This document shows, piece after piece, positions 29,609-40,358 of a stretch of 64,000 bases of DNA. Both the position numbers and the translations under genes were made by a program. The notes under the pieces are model-generated. The model did no database searches. It was given only the letters and a program-made list of their open reading frames with translations, and was not told the origin of the DNA. Position 1 is the stretch's first letter. Every line of letters starts with the position of its first letter. Where the stretch lies: positions 18,387 through 82,386 of the forward strand of contig NZ_REFJ01000006.1 of NCBI RefSeq assembly GCF_003688415.1, read 5' to 3'. Source of the DNA: Umboniibacter marinipuniceus. Its GTDB lineage: Bacteria; Pseudomonadota; Gammaproteobacteria; Pseudomonadales; DSM-25080.

Positions 29609-30727
29609 ATGACCTACGCTACCATTTCTGGCTGGGGGAAATGCCTTCCTCCGGCGGTATTGAATAACGACGATCTCGCTACCTTTCTTGATACCAATGA
29701 CGAGTGGATATACTCGCGCACAGGGATGAAGGAGCGACGCATCTCTCATGTAGACCTCTGTGAATTAGGCTATGTGGCAGCCGCCAGAGCTATCGCCTGC
29801 GCGGGCCTAGAAGCCGACGACATCGACATGATCCTATTCGGCTCTACCAGCTTTTCAGAGTTTGCCCCCAATACCGCTTCCTATGTACAAAAACGTCTTG
29901 GCGCTTCAAAAGCAGCGTGTATGGACCTCAATACCGCTTGCACAAGCTTCATGTACGGCCTAACCACTGGCACTGCCATGATCAAATCAGGTGTTTTCAA
30001 GCGCGTACTCGTCATTGGAGGCGAAGTAGTAAGTAAGCTAATGGATTGGGAGAATCGTAACGTTGCCGTACTGTTTGGTGATGGCTGTGCCGCTATGGTA
30101 CTTGAAGCCACCAACAACGAGGAAGGCGTTATCTCCGAAACACTAGGCTGTTATGGTGAACACCGCGATATCCTTAAGGTACTTGGGTATGGTGGGCAGT
30201 ATGCCAATAAGAACATTATGTTAGGCGATGTTGCTTGGAATTTCGAAGGTCAAGATATCTTTAAGCGCGCCGTTGCTGGCATGAATAAAGCCAGTAAAGA
30301 GACACTCGAAAAAGCAGGTTGTGGCGTAGACGATATTAATCTCGTCGTGCCGCATCAGGCTAATGTGCGAATCATTGAGGCCGTTGGTAAAAAGCTTGGT
30401 GTTGAGGCTGATAAAGTCTTCGTTAATATTGAGCGCTACGGAAATATGTCCGCGGCCACTGCGCCCATTGCTCTCATTGAGGCCGTTGAAGAAGGAAGGG
30501 TTCAACCCGGAGATCTTGTATTGCAACCGGCTTTCGGTGCTGGACTCACGTGGAGCTCACATCTAATTCGCTGGGGCCAACGGGTAACCCCCATTGCACA
30601 CAGCGACGTTGAACTTTCCGCTTGCGATAAGACCGCACTTGAGTTGGTTAACGAGATGCGTAGCGTTAAGAACGCCGCTAAGGCGACGCGTGCAGCAAAT
30701 AATCATGAGATGATTGCGAAATACTAA
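29609..30727 (+). CDS. Beta-ketoacyl-ACP synthase III-type enzyme (FabH-like)
   Basis: 372 residues. The KAS III catalytic triad is complete: Cys111 (DLNTACTSF), His249 (VPHQANVRIIEAVG) and Asn279 (ERYGNMSAAT). KAS III condenses acetyl-CoA or another acyl-CoA with malonyl-ACP to start fatty acid synthesis; the starter here is unknown. Compared with the about 317 residues of E. coli FabH it has an additional C-terminal tail of about 45 residues (from about 326) that is Ala/Asn/Lys-rich. Not next to other fab genes; a plsX-fabHDG-acpP cluster may exist elsewhere, so this could be a second KAS III. Confidence 0.85.
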   Translation: MTYATISGWGKCLPPAVLNNDDLATFLDTNDEWIYSRTGMKERRISHVDLCELGYVAAARAIACAGLEADDIDMILFGSTSFSEFAPNTASYVQKRLGASKAACMDLNTACTSFMYGLTTGTAMIKSGVFKRVLVIGGEVVSKLMDWENRNVAVLFGDGCAAMVLEATNNEEGVISETLGCYGEHRDILKVLGYGGQYANKNIMLGDVAWNFEGQDIFKRAVAGMNKASKETLEKAGCGVDDINLVVPHQANVRIIEAVGKKLGVEADKVFVNIERYGNMSAATAPIALIEAVEEGRVQPGDLVLQPAFGAGLTWSSHLIRWGQRVTPIAHSDVELSACDKTALELVNEMRSVKNAAKATRAANNHEMIAKY

Positions 30728-30752
30728 CACGCTGCAGTTTTCATTAGTGCAA

Positions 30753-30782
30753 AAAAAAGCCGATCATATGATCGGCTTTTTT
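30753..30782. terminator. Bidirectional terminator between KAS III gene and rplQ
   Basis: A 30-bp perfect palindrome with arms AAAAAAGCCGATCAT and its complement; T-rich on both strands. It serves both convergent transcripts. Confidence 0.92.
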
Positions 30783-30801
30783 AATAGCTTGCGCTAGATG
30801 A

Positions 30802-31185
30802 TTACTCGTCGTCAGCTTCTTCAGCTACCGGACGGTCAACCATTTCAACGTATGCCATTGGCGCGTTATCACCAGCGCGGAAACCGCACTTTAGAACACG
30901 AACATAACCACCTGGACGCGTGTTGTAACGCGGACCAAGTTCGTTGAAAAGCTTACCTACTGCTTCGTCAGAACGAAGACGAGAGAAAGCTAGACGACGG
31001 TTAGCAACAGAATCAACTTTTGCTAGCGTGATTAGAGGTTCAACAACACCACGAAGCTCTTTAGCTTTTGGCAAAGTCGTTTTAATTAACTCGTGCTCTA
31101 CTAGCGAAGCAGCCATGTTACGGAACATAGCGCGACGGTGAGAACCAGTACGGTTTAATTTACGACCTGAATGACGATGACGCAT
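30802..31185 (-). CDS. rplQ: 50S ribosomal protein L17
   Basis: 127 residues. [17 protein letters not shown] is the L17 N-terminus; the C-terminus ends in an acidic tail (EEADDE). Last gene of the alpha operon (rpsM-rpsK-rpsD-rpoA-rplQ), 110 bases after rpoA. Confidence 0.98.
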   Translation of the reverse strand: MRHRHSGRKLNRTGSHRRAMFRNMAASLVEHELIKTTLPKAKELRGVVEPLITLAKVDSVANRRLAFSRLRSDEAVGKLFNELGPRYNTRPGGYVRVLKCGFRAGDNAPMAYVEMVDRPVAEEADDE

Positions 31186-31295
31186 AATAATATTTCCTAA
31201 TCAGCTTACCAACAGGCTGCTATCACAGCATCACCCCAGGTAAGAAAGCTAAGGCGCTAACGCGCCTCAACTTAGAATCAGAAGAACCGCTGCTA

Positions 31296-32297
31296 TTAGA
31301 TAGCGAAGCGATCTTCTACTTTAATGCTTGCAGGTGGCCAGTTCTCTAGTTTCATACCTAGAGACAGTCCACGTGAAGCGAGGATATCCTTGATTTCAGT
31401 CAGTGACTTCTTACCAAGGTTTGGCGTCTTAAGCAGCTCAACTTCTGTGCGCTGAATAAGATCACCGATATAGTAGATGTTCTCTGCTTTTAGACAGTTC
31501 GCAGAACGAACTGTAAGCTCTAGATCATCAACTGGACGCAGAAGAATCGGATCAATTTCCTCTTCCTTCACTTCCTCAGCCTGTTCGACTTCGCTTTCTA
31601 GCTCAACGAAAACCGCCAACTGATGCTGCAGAATAGTAGCAGCGCGACGAATCGCCTCTTCAGGGTCTAGGGTTGAATCTGTTTCCAAATCCAAAACTAG
31701 CTTGTCGAGGTCAGTACGCTGTTCAACACGTGCGCTTTCAACACTGTAAGCGACGCGTTGAACTGGGCTGAAAGATGCATCCAGTTGCAGACGACCAATA
31801 GAACGAGTTTCATCTTCTGAGCTCTTGCGTGCAGAAGCCGGAACGTATCCACGACCTTTTGCAACGACCATACGAATGTTTAACTCGCCTTTCGCGTTAA
31901 CGTTAGCGATAACATGCTCTGGGTTCTTAATTTCCATATCGCCTTCGGTCTGAATATCACCCGCAGTCACAACACCAGCGCCTTTCTTGCTGATAGTGAT
32001 CTCTGCGCGATCCTTTCCTTCCATAACGATAGCAACGCCCTTGAGGTTCAAAAGAATCTCAATTACGTCTTCCTGAACACCTTCGATAGAAGAGTACTCA
32101 TGTAGAACACCGTCAATTTCGGCTTCTACAATCGCACAACCTGGCATCGAAGAAAGCAGGATACGACGGAGCGCGTTACCAAGAGTATGGCCGAAACCAC
32201 GCTCTAATGGCTCCAAGGTCACTTTAGCGTGAGTTGGACTATACTCGTGCACGTCGATATGACGTGGTGTAAGAAACTCATTCAATACACTCTGCAT
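31296..32297 (-). CDS. rpoA: RNA polymerase alpha subunit
   Basis: 333 residues from the ATG at 32297, supported by AGGTG upstream; a GTG two codons earlier is the alternative. N-terminal assembly domain ([21 protein letters not shown]) and C-terminal DNA/activator-binding domain from about 245 ([16 protein letters not shown]) with helix-hairpin-helix [12 protein letters not shown]. The linker is acidic. Alpha operon, between rpsD and rplQ. Confidence 0.98.
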   Translation of the reverse strand: MQSVLNEFLTPRHIDVHEYSPTHAKVTLEPLERGFGHTLGNALRRILLSSMPGCAIVEAEIDGVLHEYSSIEGVQEDVIEILLNLKGVAIVMEGKDRAEITISKKGAGVVTAGDIQTEGDMEIKNPEHVIANVNAKGELNIRMVVAKGRGYVPASARKSSEDETRSIGRLQLDASFSPVQRVAYSVESARVEQRTDLDKLVLDLETDSTLDPEEAIRRAATILQHQLAVFVELESEVEQAEEVKEEEIDPILLRPVDDLELTVRSANCLKAENIYYIGDLIQRTEVELLKTPNLGKKSLTEIKDILASRGLSLGMKLENWPPASIKVEDRFAI

Positions 32298-32325
32298 TGG
32301 CACACCTGTTGGCTTAGTTATTCGT

Positions 32326-32946
32326 TTACTTCGAGTAAAGCTCGATGATTAGCGATTCGTTAATGTCCGCAGACAAATCGATACGCTCCGGTAGGCGCTT
32401 AAAAGTACCTTCCATCTTCGTTGCATCTACTTCGATCCATTCGTTGGTACCGCGGTTTGCAGCAAGCTCAAGAGCTTGTGCGATACGCAACTGCTTCTTC
32501 GACTTCTCACGAACAGCAACAACATCACCTTCTTTAACTTGGAAAGATGGAATGTTTACCGTCTTACCGTTAACAGTGATTGCTTTGTGAGAAACAAGCT
32601 GACGAGACTCTGCACGTGTTGAACCGTAACCGATACGGTAAACAACGTTGTCTAGTCGACATTCTAACAACTGTAGCAGGTTCTCGCCGGTATTACCCTT
32701 GCGACGTGCTGCTTCTTTGTAGTAAGAACGGAATTGCTTCTCTAGGATACCGTACATGCGACGTACTTTCTGCTTCTCACGAAGCTGAACACCGTAGTCA
32801 GATAAACGACCACGACGTGCGCCATGTACACCAGGAGCCGTCTCAAGCTTACACTTAGACTCTAGTGGACGGACACCGCTCTTCAAAAATAGATCTGTAC
32901 CCTCGCGACGGGCTAGCTTGCACTTAGGGCCAATATAACGTGCCAT
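32326..32946 (-). CDS. rpsD: 30S ribosomal protein S4
   Basis: 206 residues; primary 16S rRNA binder and, in E. coli, translational repressor of the alpha operon. [20 protein letters not shown] and the S4 RNA-binding domain [20 protein letters not shown] are clear. The zinc-binding Cys set of some S4 proteins is absent. Confidence 0.98.
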   Translation of the reverse strand: MARYIGPKCKLARREGTDLFLKSGVRPLESKCKLETAPGVHGARRGRLSDYGVQLREKQKVRRMYGILEKQFRSYYKEAARRKGNTGENLLQLLECRLDNVVYRIGYGSTRAESRQLVSHKAITVNGKTVNIPSFQVKEGDVVAVREKSKKQLRIAQALELAANRGTNEWIEVDATKMEGTFKRLPERIDLSADINESLIIELYSK

Positions 32947-32961
32947 GGGTTCGCTCTCCTC

Positions 32962-33354
32962 TTATACGCGACGTTTCTTCGGTGGACGACATCCGTTATG
33001 CGGAATAGGCGTCACGTCAGAAATGTTAGTGATTTTGTAGCCACAGTTGTTCAATGCACGAACTGCAGATTCACGACCTGGACCTGGACCTTTAACTTCC
33101 ACGTCTAGATTTTTAAGACCGTAGTCTTTTGCTGCGTTACCAGCACGCTCAGCAGCTACCTGTGCTGCGAACGGGGTACTCTTACGAGAACCACGGAAAC
33201 CTGAACCACCTGCGGTAGCCCAAGACAGAGCATTGCCCTGACGGTCAGTGATCGTGATGATGGTGTTGTTGAACGACGCATGGATATGCGCGATCCCATC
33301 AACGACGGACTTCTTGACCTTTTTGCGAGTTTGCTTCGCACCTGGCTTAGCCAT
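32962..33354 (-). CDS. rpsK: 30S ribosomal protein S11
   Basis: 130 residues from the ATG at 33354 (GGAGG nine bases upstream); a longer in-frame start at 33369 overlaps that ribosome site. The C-terminal [18 protein letters not shown] is the S11 signature. Alpha operon. Confidence 0.98.
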   Translation of the reverse strand: MAKPGAKQTRKKVKKSVVDGIAHIHASFNNTIITITDRQGNALSWATAGGSGFRGSRKSTPFAAQVAAERAGNAAKDYGLKNLDVEVKGPGPGRESAVRALNNCGYKITNISDVTPIPHNGCRPPKKRRV

Positions 33355-33417
33355 AGATCCTTCCTCCAAATGTAAGGACTAAGTATCGACCTCACAGTCG
33401 ACACGACGCGTGAATGA

Positions 33418-33774
33418 TTAGCGTTTAATTGGCTTACGTGGGCCTTTACGCGTGCGAGCATTCGTCTTAGTACGCTGACCACGAAGTGGTAAACTGCGAC
33501 GGTGACGAAGACCACGGTAACAACCTAGATCCATTAAACGCTTGATGCTCATTGAAACTTCACGACGAAGATCACCTTCTACAGTGTTCTTTGCCACTTC
33601 GTTACGAAGTGCATCTACTTGCTCTTCAGAAAGACTACCGATTTTGGCGTCTTCTGCGATTCCAGTAACCGCACAGATCTGCTTAGACTTAGTACGGCCA
33701 ATACCGAAAATATAAGTCAGTGAGATAACAGTGTGCTTGTTATCTGGAATGTTTACTCCAGCAATACGAGCCAT
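33418..33774 (-). CDS. rpsM: 30S ribosomal protein S13
   Basis: 118 residues from the ATG at 33774 ([14 protein letters not shown], the family start). C-terminal [18 protein letters not shown] is typical. First gene of the alpha operon; the 136-base gap before it contains a three-way-junction element and a possible promoter. Confidence 0.98.
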   Translation of the reverse strand: MARIAGVNIPDNKHTVISLTYIFGIGRTKSKQICAVTGIAEDAKIGSLSEEQVDALRNEVAKNTVEGDLRREVSMSIKRLMDLGCYRGLRHRRSLPLRGQRTKTNARTRKGPRKPIKR

Positions 33775-33829
33775 TGAAAATAACTCCAATAAATTAGCTT
33801 ATATAGCAATACGACAGCAATCAAAGATT

Positions 33830-33876
33830 GCCGGATGCCCCTTAAAAGGTGCGCAATAGTAGCGCAAGCATCCGGC
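33830..33876 (-). promoter_or_regulatory. Structured rpsM leader, candidate S4-responsive alpha operon element
   Basis: A perfect 9-bp closing stem (33830-33838 with 33868-33876, GCCGGATGC/GCATCCGGC) encloses two small hairpins: CCTT/AAGG (33840-33849) and TGCGC/GCGCA (33850-33866). This makes a three-way junction in the rpmJ-rpsM spacer. In E. coli the S4-binding pseudoknot lies 5' of rpsM; homology of this element to it is inference. Confidence 0.5.
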
Positions 33877-33884
33877 TGAATCAA
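33856..33884 (-). promoter_or_regulatory. Possible alpha-operon promoter
   Basis: Minus strand TTGATT (33884-33879), 17-base spacer, TACTAT (33861-33856). It overlaps one arm of the structured element, so a transcript from here would lack the closing stem; read-through transcripts from secY/rpmJ would contain it. Confidence 0.4.
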
Positions 33885-33910
33885 ATAATTCTCTTCGAAA
33901 GCTAAATCGA

Positions 33911-34027
33911 TTAGCCTTGACGCTGCTTGTGACGTGGTTCAGCGCTACAAATAACGCGAACTGTGCCCTTGCGGCGAATAATTTTGCAATTTCTGCAAAT
34001 CTTTTTAACTGACGCACGAACTTTCAT
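33911..34027 (-). CDS. rpmJ: 50S ribosomal protein L36
   Basis: 38 residues. [20 protein letters not shown] with zinc ligands Cys11, Cys14, Cys27 and His33, the zinc-containing (C+) form. GAGGAG lies before the ATG at 34027. Between secY and rpsM, as in enterics and Pseudomonas. Confidence 0.97.
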   Translation of the reverse strand: MKVRASVKKICRNCKIIRRKGTVRVICSAEPRHKQRQG

Positions 34028-34053
34028 GGTCGGCTCCTCTTTACGGGGCGCGC

Positions 34054-35379
34054 TTAGCGCGCACCATTTCCGTAGTTCTTCAGGTTGGCTTTCTTCATCA
34101 GCCCGTCGTACTGAGTCGACATCATATGCTGTTGAATCTGAGCCATGAAATCCATAACAACTACTACTACGATAAGCAGTGACGTTCCGCCCAAGTAAAA
34201 TGGAATGTTCGCAAACACTACCAAGAACTGAGGCATCAAACATACTGCCGCAATGTAAATCGCACCAACTAACGTTAGTCGTCCCAAAACACTATCCAAG
34301 TAATCGGCGGTCTTCATACCCGGGCGAATGCCTGGGATGCTGCCACCTGAACGCTTCAAGTTTTCTGACACTTCCTTCGAATTGAAGGTAATCGCCGTGT
34401 AGAAGTAACAGAAGAATACGATCATCAACGTGAACAAAATAATGTTCAATGGCTGCCCCGGACTCAACATCAATGCAATATCCTGGAGCAATTCAGATCC
34501 AGAAGATTGACCCGCCCACTGGGCGATTGACGCTGGGAATAGCAAGATGCTGCTCGCGAAAATAGCTGGGATTACACCGGCCATATTAATCTTGAGTGGC
34601 AAATAGCTAGCCTGCGGCTGCATTTGTCGACGACCCTGTTGACGTCTAGCGTAGTGAATTGGTATGCGACGTTGCGCGCGCTCCATACGGACCACACCCC
34701 AAACAACCGCAATCGCAACAAAGCCGATAAGAATCAACACGAGGAAGTTCAAATCACCTTGACGCGCCGACTCAAACGCTTGACCTAGTGCCGACGGGAG
34801 ACCCGCCACGATACCAGCGAAGATCAGCATGGATATACCATTACCAATACCGCGCTCAGTAATCTGTTCACCAAGCCACATCATAAACATCGCTCCACCA
34901 ACTAACGACATTACCGCTATCAAAGTAACGCTGACGCCAGTTGCGTAAAACAATCCTTGTCCTGATAAGCCTGCCACCATACCAGCGCCCTGAACGGTCG
35001 CCAATACGAGAGTTCCCCAACGGGTATACTGGCTTATCTTGCGACGCCCTGCCTCTCCCTCTTTTTTGAGGGCTTCTAACGACGGTATAACCGCTGTTAG
35101 TAACTGCGTAATGATCGACGCAGAGATGTATGGCATGACGCCCAGCGCAAGGATACTCATACGCTCTAGTGCACCACCAGAGAACATATTGAATAATCCT
35201 AGAATTGTGCCTTCGTTCTGGCTAAATAATTCAGCCACACGAGCAGGGTTAATTCCAGGTAACGGTATATGTGTACCGACTCGATATACGATGATCGCTA
35301 ATAACAAAAAGGTAAGGCGAGACTTAAGCTCGCCTAAACCCTTTTGACTACCCGTCATCATTGCACTGGGGTTAGTCAT
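34054..35379 (-). CDS. secY: Preprotein translocase subunit SecY
   Basis: 441 residues, ten hydrophobic helices. Forms the SecYEG protein-conducting channel with SecE (also in this window). [17 protein letters not shown] and [10 protein letters not shown] are SecY signatures. Its start shares one base with the rplO stop (TAATG). Confidence 0.98.
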   Translation of the reverse strand: MTNPSAMMTGSQKGLGELKSRLTFLLLAIIVYRVGTHIPLPGINPARVAELFSQNEGTILGLFNMFSGGALERMSILALGVMPYISASIITQLLTAVIPSLEALKKEGEAGRRKISQYTRWGTLVLATVQGAGMVAGLSGQGLFYATGVSVTLIAVMSLVGGAMFMMWLGEQITERGIGNGISMLIFAGIVAGLPSALGQAFESARQGDLNFLVLILIGFVAIAVVWGVVRMERAQRRIPIHYARRQQGRRQMQPQASYLPLKINMAGVIPAIFASSILLFPASIAQWAGQSSGSELLQDIALMLSPGQPLNIILFTLMIVFFCYFYTAITFNSKEVSENLKRSGGSIPGIRPGMKTADYLDSVLGRLTLVGAIYIAAVCLMPQFLVVFANIPFYLGGTSLLIVVVVVMDFMAQIQQHMMSTQYDGLMKKANLKNYGNGAR

Positions 35380-35813
35380 TAATCCTCTACCTTGCCACCG
35401 GCTGTTTCAATTGCTTCTTTAGCGCCTTTAGAAACCTTTAGACCTTTAACAGTCACTGCACGACTTACGTCGCCAGAAAGGAATACTTTGGCTCGAGTGA
35501 TATTTTTAGCAACTAATCCAGCATCTTTCAATGCTTCAACAGTTACTACATCACCCGCAATTGAACCGAGTTCAGATGTACGGATCTCAGCAGTAGTAAT
35601 ACCAATGCGTGAAGTAAAACCGAATTTCGGTAGACGCTTCTGCATAGGCATCTGACCACCCTCGAAACCTGGACGGACAGAACCGCCAGAACGAGATTTC
35701 AGACCCTTGTGACCGCGACCACCAGTTTTACCAACACCACTACCAATACCACGACCAACGCGCTTCTTGCTGTGCTTGTGGCCTTCAGCTGGGCTTAAAG
35801 TATTAAGACGCAT
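35379..35813 (-). CDS. rplO: 50S ribosomal protein L15
   Basis: 144 residues. [18 protein letters not shown] and the glycine-rich [18 protein letters not shown] are diagnostic. spc operon, four bases after rpmD and coupled to secY. Confidence 0.98.
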   Translation of the reverse strand: MRLNTLSPAEGHKHSKKRVGRGIGSGVGKTGGRGHKGLKSRSGGSVRPGFEGGQMPMQKRLPKFGFTSRIGITTAEIRTSELGSIAGDVVTVEALKDAGLVAKNITRAKVFLSGDVSRAVTVKGLKVSKGAKEAIETAGGKVED

Positions 35814-35817
35814 GCTG

Positions 35818-36000
35818 TTAACCCTCCACTTTCAATAGATAATGGGCTTTGTTAATCATGCCGCGTACCGCTGGAGTATCTTCTACTTCAACAGTATGGC
35901 CGATTCGACGTAAACCCAAACCTGCTACGCAGGCTTTGTGGCTAGCAAGACGACCAGCGGTCGATTTAACTTGCGTTACCTTAATGGTTTTATTTGCCAT
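35818..36000 (-). CDS. rpmD: 50S ribosomal protein L30
   Basis: 60 residues from the ATG at 36000 ([17 protein letters not shown]); a longer open frame upstream runs through rpsE and is not coding. The usual bacterial L30 size. spc operon. Confidence 0.97.
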   Translation of the reverse strand: MANKTIKVTQVKSTAGRLASHKACVAGLGLRRIGHTVEVEDTPAVRGMINKAHYLLKVEG

Positions 36001-36022
36001 TGTCGTTCGTCCTCGCTGCAAA

Positions 36023-36532
36023 TTAGCCTTGGATCTCTTCGACAGACAAGCCACGCTTAGCGGCAATGTCTTCCGGAGAACGCATGTTTTGGAGCGCCTT
36101 AAAAGTCGCACGTACAACGTTTACTGGGTTAGTGCTACCGTAGCACTTAGCCAATACGTTATGTACGCCTGCGATTTCTAGCACAGCACGCATTGCACCA
36201 CCGGCAATAACACCTGTACCTTCAGAGGCTGGCTGCATGTAAATTTTCGATGCACCGTGGCGCGCTTTGATCGGGTACTGAATGGTATCACCTTTCAGCT
36301 GTACCGTGATCATGTTGCGACGTGCATTTTCCATCGCCTTTTGGATAGCGACAGGCACTTCACGCGCCTTGCCACGACCAAAGCCGACTTTACCGTTACC
36401 ATCACCAACGACAGTTAGGGCGGTGAAACCGAAGATACGGCCACCTTTAACAACTTTAGCTACACGATTAACCTGTACCAGTTTCTCTTGTAAGCCTTCG
36501 CTGTTGTTGTCTTTTTGCTTCTGCTCTGCCAT
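36023..36532 (-). CDS. rpsE: 30S ribosomal protein S5
   Basis: 169 residues from the ATG at 36532, with AAAGGTGAG upstream. S5 dsRNA-binding-like N-domain ([19 protein letters not shown]) and C-domain ([14 protein letters not shown]). Involved in decoding fidelity. spc operon. Confidence 0.98.
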   Translation of the reverse strand: MAEQKQKDNNSEGLQEKLVQVNRVAKVVKGGRIFGFTALTVVGDGNGKVGFGRGKAREVPVAIQKAMENARRNMITVQLKGDTIQYPIKARHGASKIYMQPASEGTGVIAGGAMRAVLEIAGVHNVLAKCYGSTNPVNVVRATFKALQNMRSPEDIAAKRGLSVEEIQG

Positions 36533-36543
36533 GTCTCTCACCT

Positions 36544-36894
36544 TTAGAATTCAAGACCTGCTTCACGAGCAGCGTCAGCTAAGGACTTCACTCGACCGTG
36601 GTATTTAAAACCACTACGGTCGAACGACACTTTAGTTACACCCGCTTCTTTAGCGCGCTCGGCAACTAACTTGCCTACTGCGCCAGCAGCTTCGATGTTA
36701 CCTGTTTTACCTTCACGAAGTGACTTATCCAAAGTGGATGCTGAGGCGATAACTTTACCGCCATCAGCTGAAATCACTTGCGCGTAGATATGACGAGGCG
36801 TGCGGTGCACTGTCAAACGGGTAACACCCGCTTCACGCATATTTAGGCGCGTACGACGTGCACGGCGTAGTCTTGCATCACGTTTTGTGCTCAT
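36544..36894 (-). CDS. rplR: 50S ribosomal protein L18
   Basis: 116 residues, binds 5S r[23 protein letters not shown] near the C-terminus is the L18 signature. spc operon, 9-base gap after rplF. Confidence 0.98.
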   Translation of the reverse strand: MSTKRDARLRRARRTRLNMREAGVTRLTVHRTPRHIYAQVISADGGKVIASASTLDKSLREGKTGNIEAAGAVGKLVAERAKEAGVTKVSFDRSGFKYHGRVKSLADAAREAGLEF

Positions 36895-36903
36895 AACCTT
36901 GCC

Positions 36904-37437
36904 TTACTTCTTCTTCGCTTCTTTACGACGGACATGCTCATCGGCAAAACGAACACCTTTACCTTTATAAGGCTCTGGTGGACGGAATGCGCGGATCTCC
37001 GCCGCTACTTGACCGAGTAACTGTTTATTCGCGCTTTTCAACACGATGTCAGTTTGGCTCGGAGTTTCGGCTTTTACGCCTTCCGGAAGCTCATAGTCAA
37101 CCGGATGTGAGAAACCTAGAGTTAGGTTCAAGGTGTTACCCGACACCTTAGTACGGTAACCGACACCAACGAGCTGAAGTTTCTTTTCGAAACCTTGGCT
37201 AACGCCAGTGACCATGTTGCCGACCAAAGCACGCATAGTACCAGACATTGCTACACTCTTCTTATCGCCATGACGTGCTTTAAAAGTAATCACGTTGTCG
37301 TTAAGCGCGACATCTACGTTCGCGTTGAGTGGCATGTTTAGAGTGCCGTTAGCACCCTTTACAGTGATATCCTCAGCACCTAGCTTGACTTCTACGCCAG
37401 CTGGGATGCTTACAGGATTATTAGCTATACGAGACAT
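36904..37437 (-). CDS. rplF: 50S ribosomal protein L6
   Basis: 177 residues from the ATG at 37437 ([15 protein letters not shown]) with AGGGGAA upstream; an upstream in-frame ATG at 37479 lies inside rpsH. Two L6 repeats and the C-terminal [11 protein letters not shown] are clear. spc operon. Confidence 0.98.
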   Translation of the reverse strand: MSRIANNPVSIPAGVEVKLGAEDITVKGANGTLNMPLNANVDVALNDNVITFKARHGDKKSVAMSGTMRALVGNMVTGVSQGFEKKLQLVGVGYRTKVSGNTLNLTLGFSHPVDYELPEGVKAETPSQTDIVLKSANKQLLGQVAAEIRAFRPPEPYKGKGVRFADEHVRRKEAKKK

Positions 37438-37450
37438 ACTAATATTCCCC

Positions 37451-37843
37451 TTAGAATACTGTGCAAAGGACTTCGCCACCGATGCCCGCAGCGCGAGCAG
37501 CTCGGTCAGTCATTACACCTTTCGATGTAGTGACAATAGCGACACCAAGACCAGCGTTAACTGTCGGAAGATCGTTAGTTCCAGTGTAAGAACGTAGACC
37601 AGGGCGGCTAGCGCGCTGAATCTTTTCAATTACTGGACGACCTTCGAAGTAACGAAGTTCAATTGTTAATTCGGCTTTTGGCCCTTCAGATACTGAGAAG
37701 TTACCTACGTAACCCTCAGCCTTAAGAACGTCTGCTACCGCAACTTTTAGGTTAGAAGCTGGCATAGTTACATCGAACTTACCTGCTTGCTGACCGTTAC
37801 GAATGCGGGTAAGCATATCTGCCAAAGGATCTTGCATACTCAT
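37451..37843 (-). CDS. rpsH: 30S ribosomal protein S8
   Basis: 130 residues from the ATG at 37843 ([18 protein letters not shown]), identical in form to the E. coli start. In E. coli S8 represses the spc operon by binding near rplE. C-terminal GGEVLCTVF conserved. Confidence 0.98.
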   Translation of the reverse strand: MSMQDPLADMLTRIRNGQQAGKFDVTMPASNLKVAVADVLKAEGYVGNFSVSEGPKAELTIELRYFEGRPVIEKIQRASRPGLRSYTGTNDLPTVNAGLGVAIVTTSKGVMTDRAARAAGIGGEVLCTVF

Positions 37844-37862
37844 AGTTAAAAACCTCTGTTGC

Positions 37863-38168
37863 TTACCAGCTAGCTTTAACCAAGCCCGGTACATCACCGT
37901 TCATGGCAGCTTCGCGTAGTTTGTTACGGCACAGGCCGAACTTACGGTATACCGCGTGTGGACGACCAGTAATACGGCAGCGACGCTGCTTTCGTACTGG
38001 GCTTGCATCACGTGGCAACTTTTGAAGTTGTAGCTGTGCATCCCATTTTGCTTCTTCGCTAGCATTAGCGTCCGCAAGGATAGCCTTGATTTCAGTACGC
38101 TTCGCAGCGTACTTTTCGACCATTTTTGCGCGCTTAGCTTCGCGAGCGATCATGGATTTCTTAGCCAT
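37863..38168 (-). CDS. rpsN: 30S ribosomal protein S14 (zinc-free long form)
   Basis: 101 residues. [13 protein letters not shown] start and [18 protein letters not shown]; the CxxC pairs of the short zinc form are absent, so this is the C- type found with most gammaproteobacteria. spc operon. Confidence 0.97.
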   Translation of the reverse strand: MAKKSMIAREAKRAKMVEKYAAKRTEIKAILADANASEEAKWDAQLQLQKLPRDASPVRKQRRCRITGRPHAVYRKFGLCRNKLREAAMNGDVPGLVKASW

Positions 38169-38180
38169 GTTCTATCTCCT

Positions 38181-38720
38181 TTAGCCTTTCAACGGGAAGT
38201 TGAAAGCACGCAGCAGGGCGCGACCTTCATCATCGGTTTGCGCAGTCGTTGTGATGGCAATATCTAGACCACGAAGAGCGTCGATTTTATCGTAATCGAT
38301 CTCAGGGAAGATAATTTGCTCAGTCACACCCATCGCGAAGTTACCGCGACCGTCAAACTGCTTTGGGCTGATACCGCGGAAGTCACGAATACGTGGAATC
38401 GCAATATCAATCAAGCGCTGTAGGAATTCGTACATACGCTCGCCACGAAGGGTTACCTTGCAGCCGATTGGCCAACCTTCACGAACTTTAAAGCCAGCGA
38501 TAGACTTACGAGCTTTAGTAGATACTGGCTTCTGGCCAGCAATCTGCTCGAGGTCACGCATAGCGTGCTCAAGAACCTTTTTGTCGCCCAGTGCTTCGCC
38601 AAGACCCATGTTAATGGTGATCTTAGTGATGCGTGGAAGACGCATTGGGTTCTCAACACCCAGCTCTTTTACAAGTGCTGGGATTACTTCGGTTTCATAA
38701 ACCTTTTTCATGTGAGTCAT
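38181..38720 (-). CDS. rplE: 50S ribosomal protein L5
   Basis: 179 residues, binds 5S rRNA with L18. [11 protein letters not shown] and the C-terminal [18 protein letters not shown] are diagnostic. 11 bases after rplX; spc operon. Confidence 0.98.
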   Translation of the reverse strand: MTHMKKVYETEVIPALVKELGVENPMRLPRITKITINMGLGEALGDKKVLEHAMRDLEQIAGQKPVSTKARKSIAGFKVREGWPIGCKVTLRGERMYEFLQRLIDIAIPRIRDFRGISPKQFDGRGNFAMGVTEQIIFPEIDYDKIDALRGLDIAITTTAQTDDEGRALLRAFNFPLKG

Positions 38721-38731
38721 CGTCCAGCCCC

Positions 38732-39040
38732 TTAAATCGCTTCGCCGTTAGACTTGAAGAAACGTACTTTCTTCCCGTCTTCGAAACGGAAGCCAACGCG
38801 GTCGGCTTTGTTGGTTTGTGGATTGAAGATAGCGATATTCGAAACCTGAATAGGCGCTTCCTTCTCGATGATGCCACCTTGAACGCCAGCCTGTGGGTTA
38901 GCCTTCTGGTGCTTCTTCACCATGTTAATGCCAGTAACAAGAATTCGGTTGTCGGCGCGCACTTGCGCAACACGCCCACGTTTACCTTTGTCTTTACCAG
39001 CGATAACGATTACTTCGTCGTCACGTTTAATTTTAGCCAT
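38732..39040 (-). CDS. rplX: 50S ribosomal protein L24
   Basis: 102 residues. KOW motif [20 protein letters not shown] at 8-27. An initiator of 50S assembly. Second gene of the spc operon. Confidence 0.98.
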   Translation of the reverse strand: MAKIKRDDEVIVIAGKDKGKRGRVAQVRADNRILVTGINMVKKHQKANPQAGVQGGIIEKEAPIQVSNIAIFNPQTNKADRVGFRFEDGKKVRFFKSNGEAI

Positions 39041-39062
39041 GCTCTTTCCTTACTCCCAGGCC

Positions 39063-39431
39063 TTACAGCACTTCAGGCGCTAGAGAGACAATTTTCATGA
39101 ACTTCTCACCGCGAAGTTCACGAGTCACCGGACCGAAGATTCGGGTGCCCACCGGCGCCTCGTTGGCGTTGAGCAATACTGCTGCATTGTCATCGAATTT
39201 GATTAAAGAACCGTCGCCGCGACGAACACCTTTTTTGGTGCGCACAACAACTGCCTTCATCACCTGGCCTTTTTTGACCTTGCCACGTGGGATAGCTTCC
39301 TTAACGGTAACTTTGATTACATCACCCACTGCAGCATAACGACGATGCGAGCCGCCCAATACTTTAATGCACATAACGCGGCGAGCACCGCTGTTATCTG
39401 CGACGTCTAAATAGGTTTGAGTCTGAATCAT
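39063..39431 (-). CDS. rplN: 50S ribosomal protein L14
   Basis: 122 residues. [18 protein letters not shown] and [13 protein letters not shown] are the L14 signatures. First gene of the spc group, 46 bases after rpsQ; no clear separate promoter seen. Confidence 0.98.
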   Translation of the reverse strand: MIQTQTYLDVADNSGARRVMCIKVLGGSHRRYAAVGDVIKVTVKEAIPRGKVKKGQVMKAVVVRTKKGVRRGDGSLIKFDDNAAVLLNANEAPVGTRIFGPVTRELRGEKFMKIVSLAPEVL

Positions 39432-39477
39432 GATCGCACTCCGAAAATTTCAAACGCTGCTAAGAATAAGCCTAGGC

Positions 39478-39741
39478 TTAGATTCCCGCCGCGCGCTCAT
39501 TGATAGACTTCAAAGTAAATGACTTGTCTTTCGACATTGGACGAGACTCTTGGATAGTAACAGTGTCACCAGCCTTGCTCTCGTTGTTTTCGTCATGTGC
39601 TTTGACCTTGGTAGACTTAACTAGGTACTTGCCATAGATCGGGTGCTTAACCTTGCGCTCGATTAGGACAGTAATAGTCTTATCCATTTTGTCGCTAACT
39701 ACTTTACCAGTTAGCGTACGTACTACATTTTGCTCAGCCAT
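39478..39741 (-). CDS. rpsQ: 30S ribosomal protein S17
   Basis: 87 residues from the ATG at 39741, chosen over a GTG at 39750 that would overlap rpmC; AGGTG lies upstream. [16 protein letters not shown] is typical. Last gene of the S10 operon. Confidence 0.97.
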   Translation of the reverse strand: MAEQNVVRTLTGKVVSDKMDKTITVLIERKVKHPIYGKYLVKSTKVKAHDENNESKAGDTVTIQESRPMSKDKSFTLKSINERAAGI

Positions 39742-39742
39742 C

Positions 39743-39934
39743 TTATTCACCTGCTTTTTGCGTTAGCGAAGTCTTGATGCGCGCGATATCGCGACGCACT
39801 TGCTTCAACAAGTGAGTTTGGGTGAGCTGGCCGGTAGAGTACTGCATGCGCAGCTTGAACTGCTCTTCCAGCTTCTCGAGGAGAACCGAGTTAAGCTCCT
39901 CGACAGACTTTTCACGAAGTTCACTTGCGTTCAT
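39743..39934 (-). CDS. rpmC: 50S ribosomal protein L29
   Basis: 63 residues from the ATG at 39934, which shares one base with the rplP stop (TGATG) and follows AGGTG; a GTG at 39937 is the alternative. [11 protein letters not shown] and [14 protein letters not shown] match L29, at the tunnel exit near the trigger factor site. Confidence 0.97.
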   Translation of the reverse strand: MNASELREKSVEELNSVLLEKLEEQFKLRMQYSTGQLTQTHLLKQVRRDIARIKTSLTQKAGE

Positions 39935-40347
39935 CACATCACCTGCCGTTTAACAAAGGTAGTTGCCACAGGTAATTTAGCTGCTGCAAGGCGGAACGCC
40001 TCACGCGCTAGTTCTTCATCGACACCTTCGATCTCGTAAAGAACCTTACCTGGTTGAATTTGAGCAACCCAGTATTCCACAGAACCCTTACCTTTACCCA
40101 TACGAACTTCTAGGGGCTTATTGGTAATCGGTTTATCAGGGAAAACACGGATCCAAATCTTACCGCCACGCTTAATACGACGAGTCATAGCACGACGTGC
40201 TGCCTCGATCTGACGTGCAGTGATTCGACCGCGACCAGTTGCCTTCAAGCCGAATTCGCCGAAGCTAACTTTGCTACCGCGCAGTGCCAAGCCGCGATTG
40301 CGACCTTTCATCATCTTGCGGAACTTTGTACGCTTTGGTTGTAACAT
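39934..40347 (-). CDS. rplP: 50S ribosomal protein L16
   Basis: 137 residues. [19 protein letters not shown] and the C-terminal half typical of L16, at the A-site side of the peptidyl transferase centre. One-base overlap with rpmC. Confidence 0.98.
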   Translation of the reverse strand: MLQPKRTKFRKMMKGRNRGLALRGSKVSFGEFGLKATGRGRITARQIEAARRAMTRRIKRGGKIWIRVFPDKPITNKPLEVRMGKGKGSVEYWVAQIQPGKVLYEIEGVDEELAREAFRLAAAKLPVATTFVKRQVM

Positions 40348-40358
40348 ATGCGTACTCC

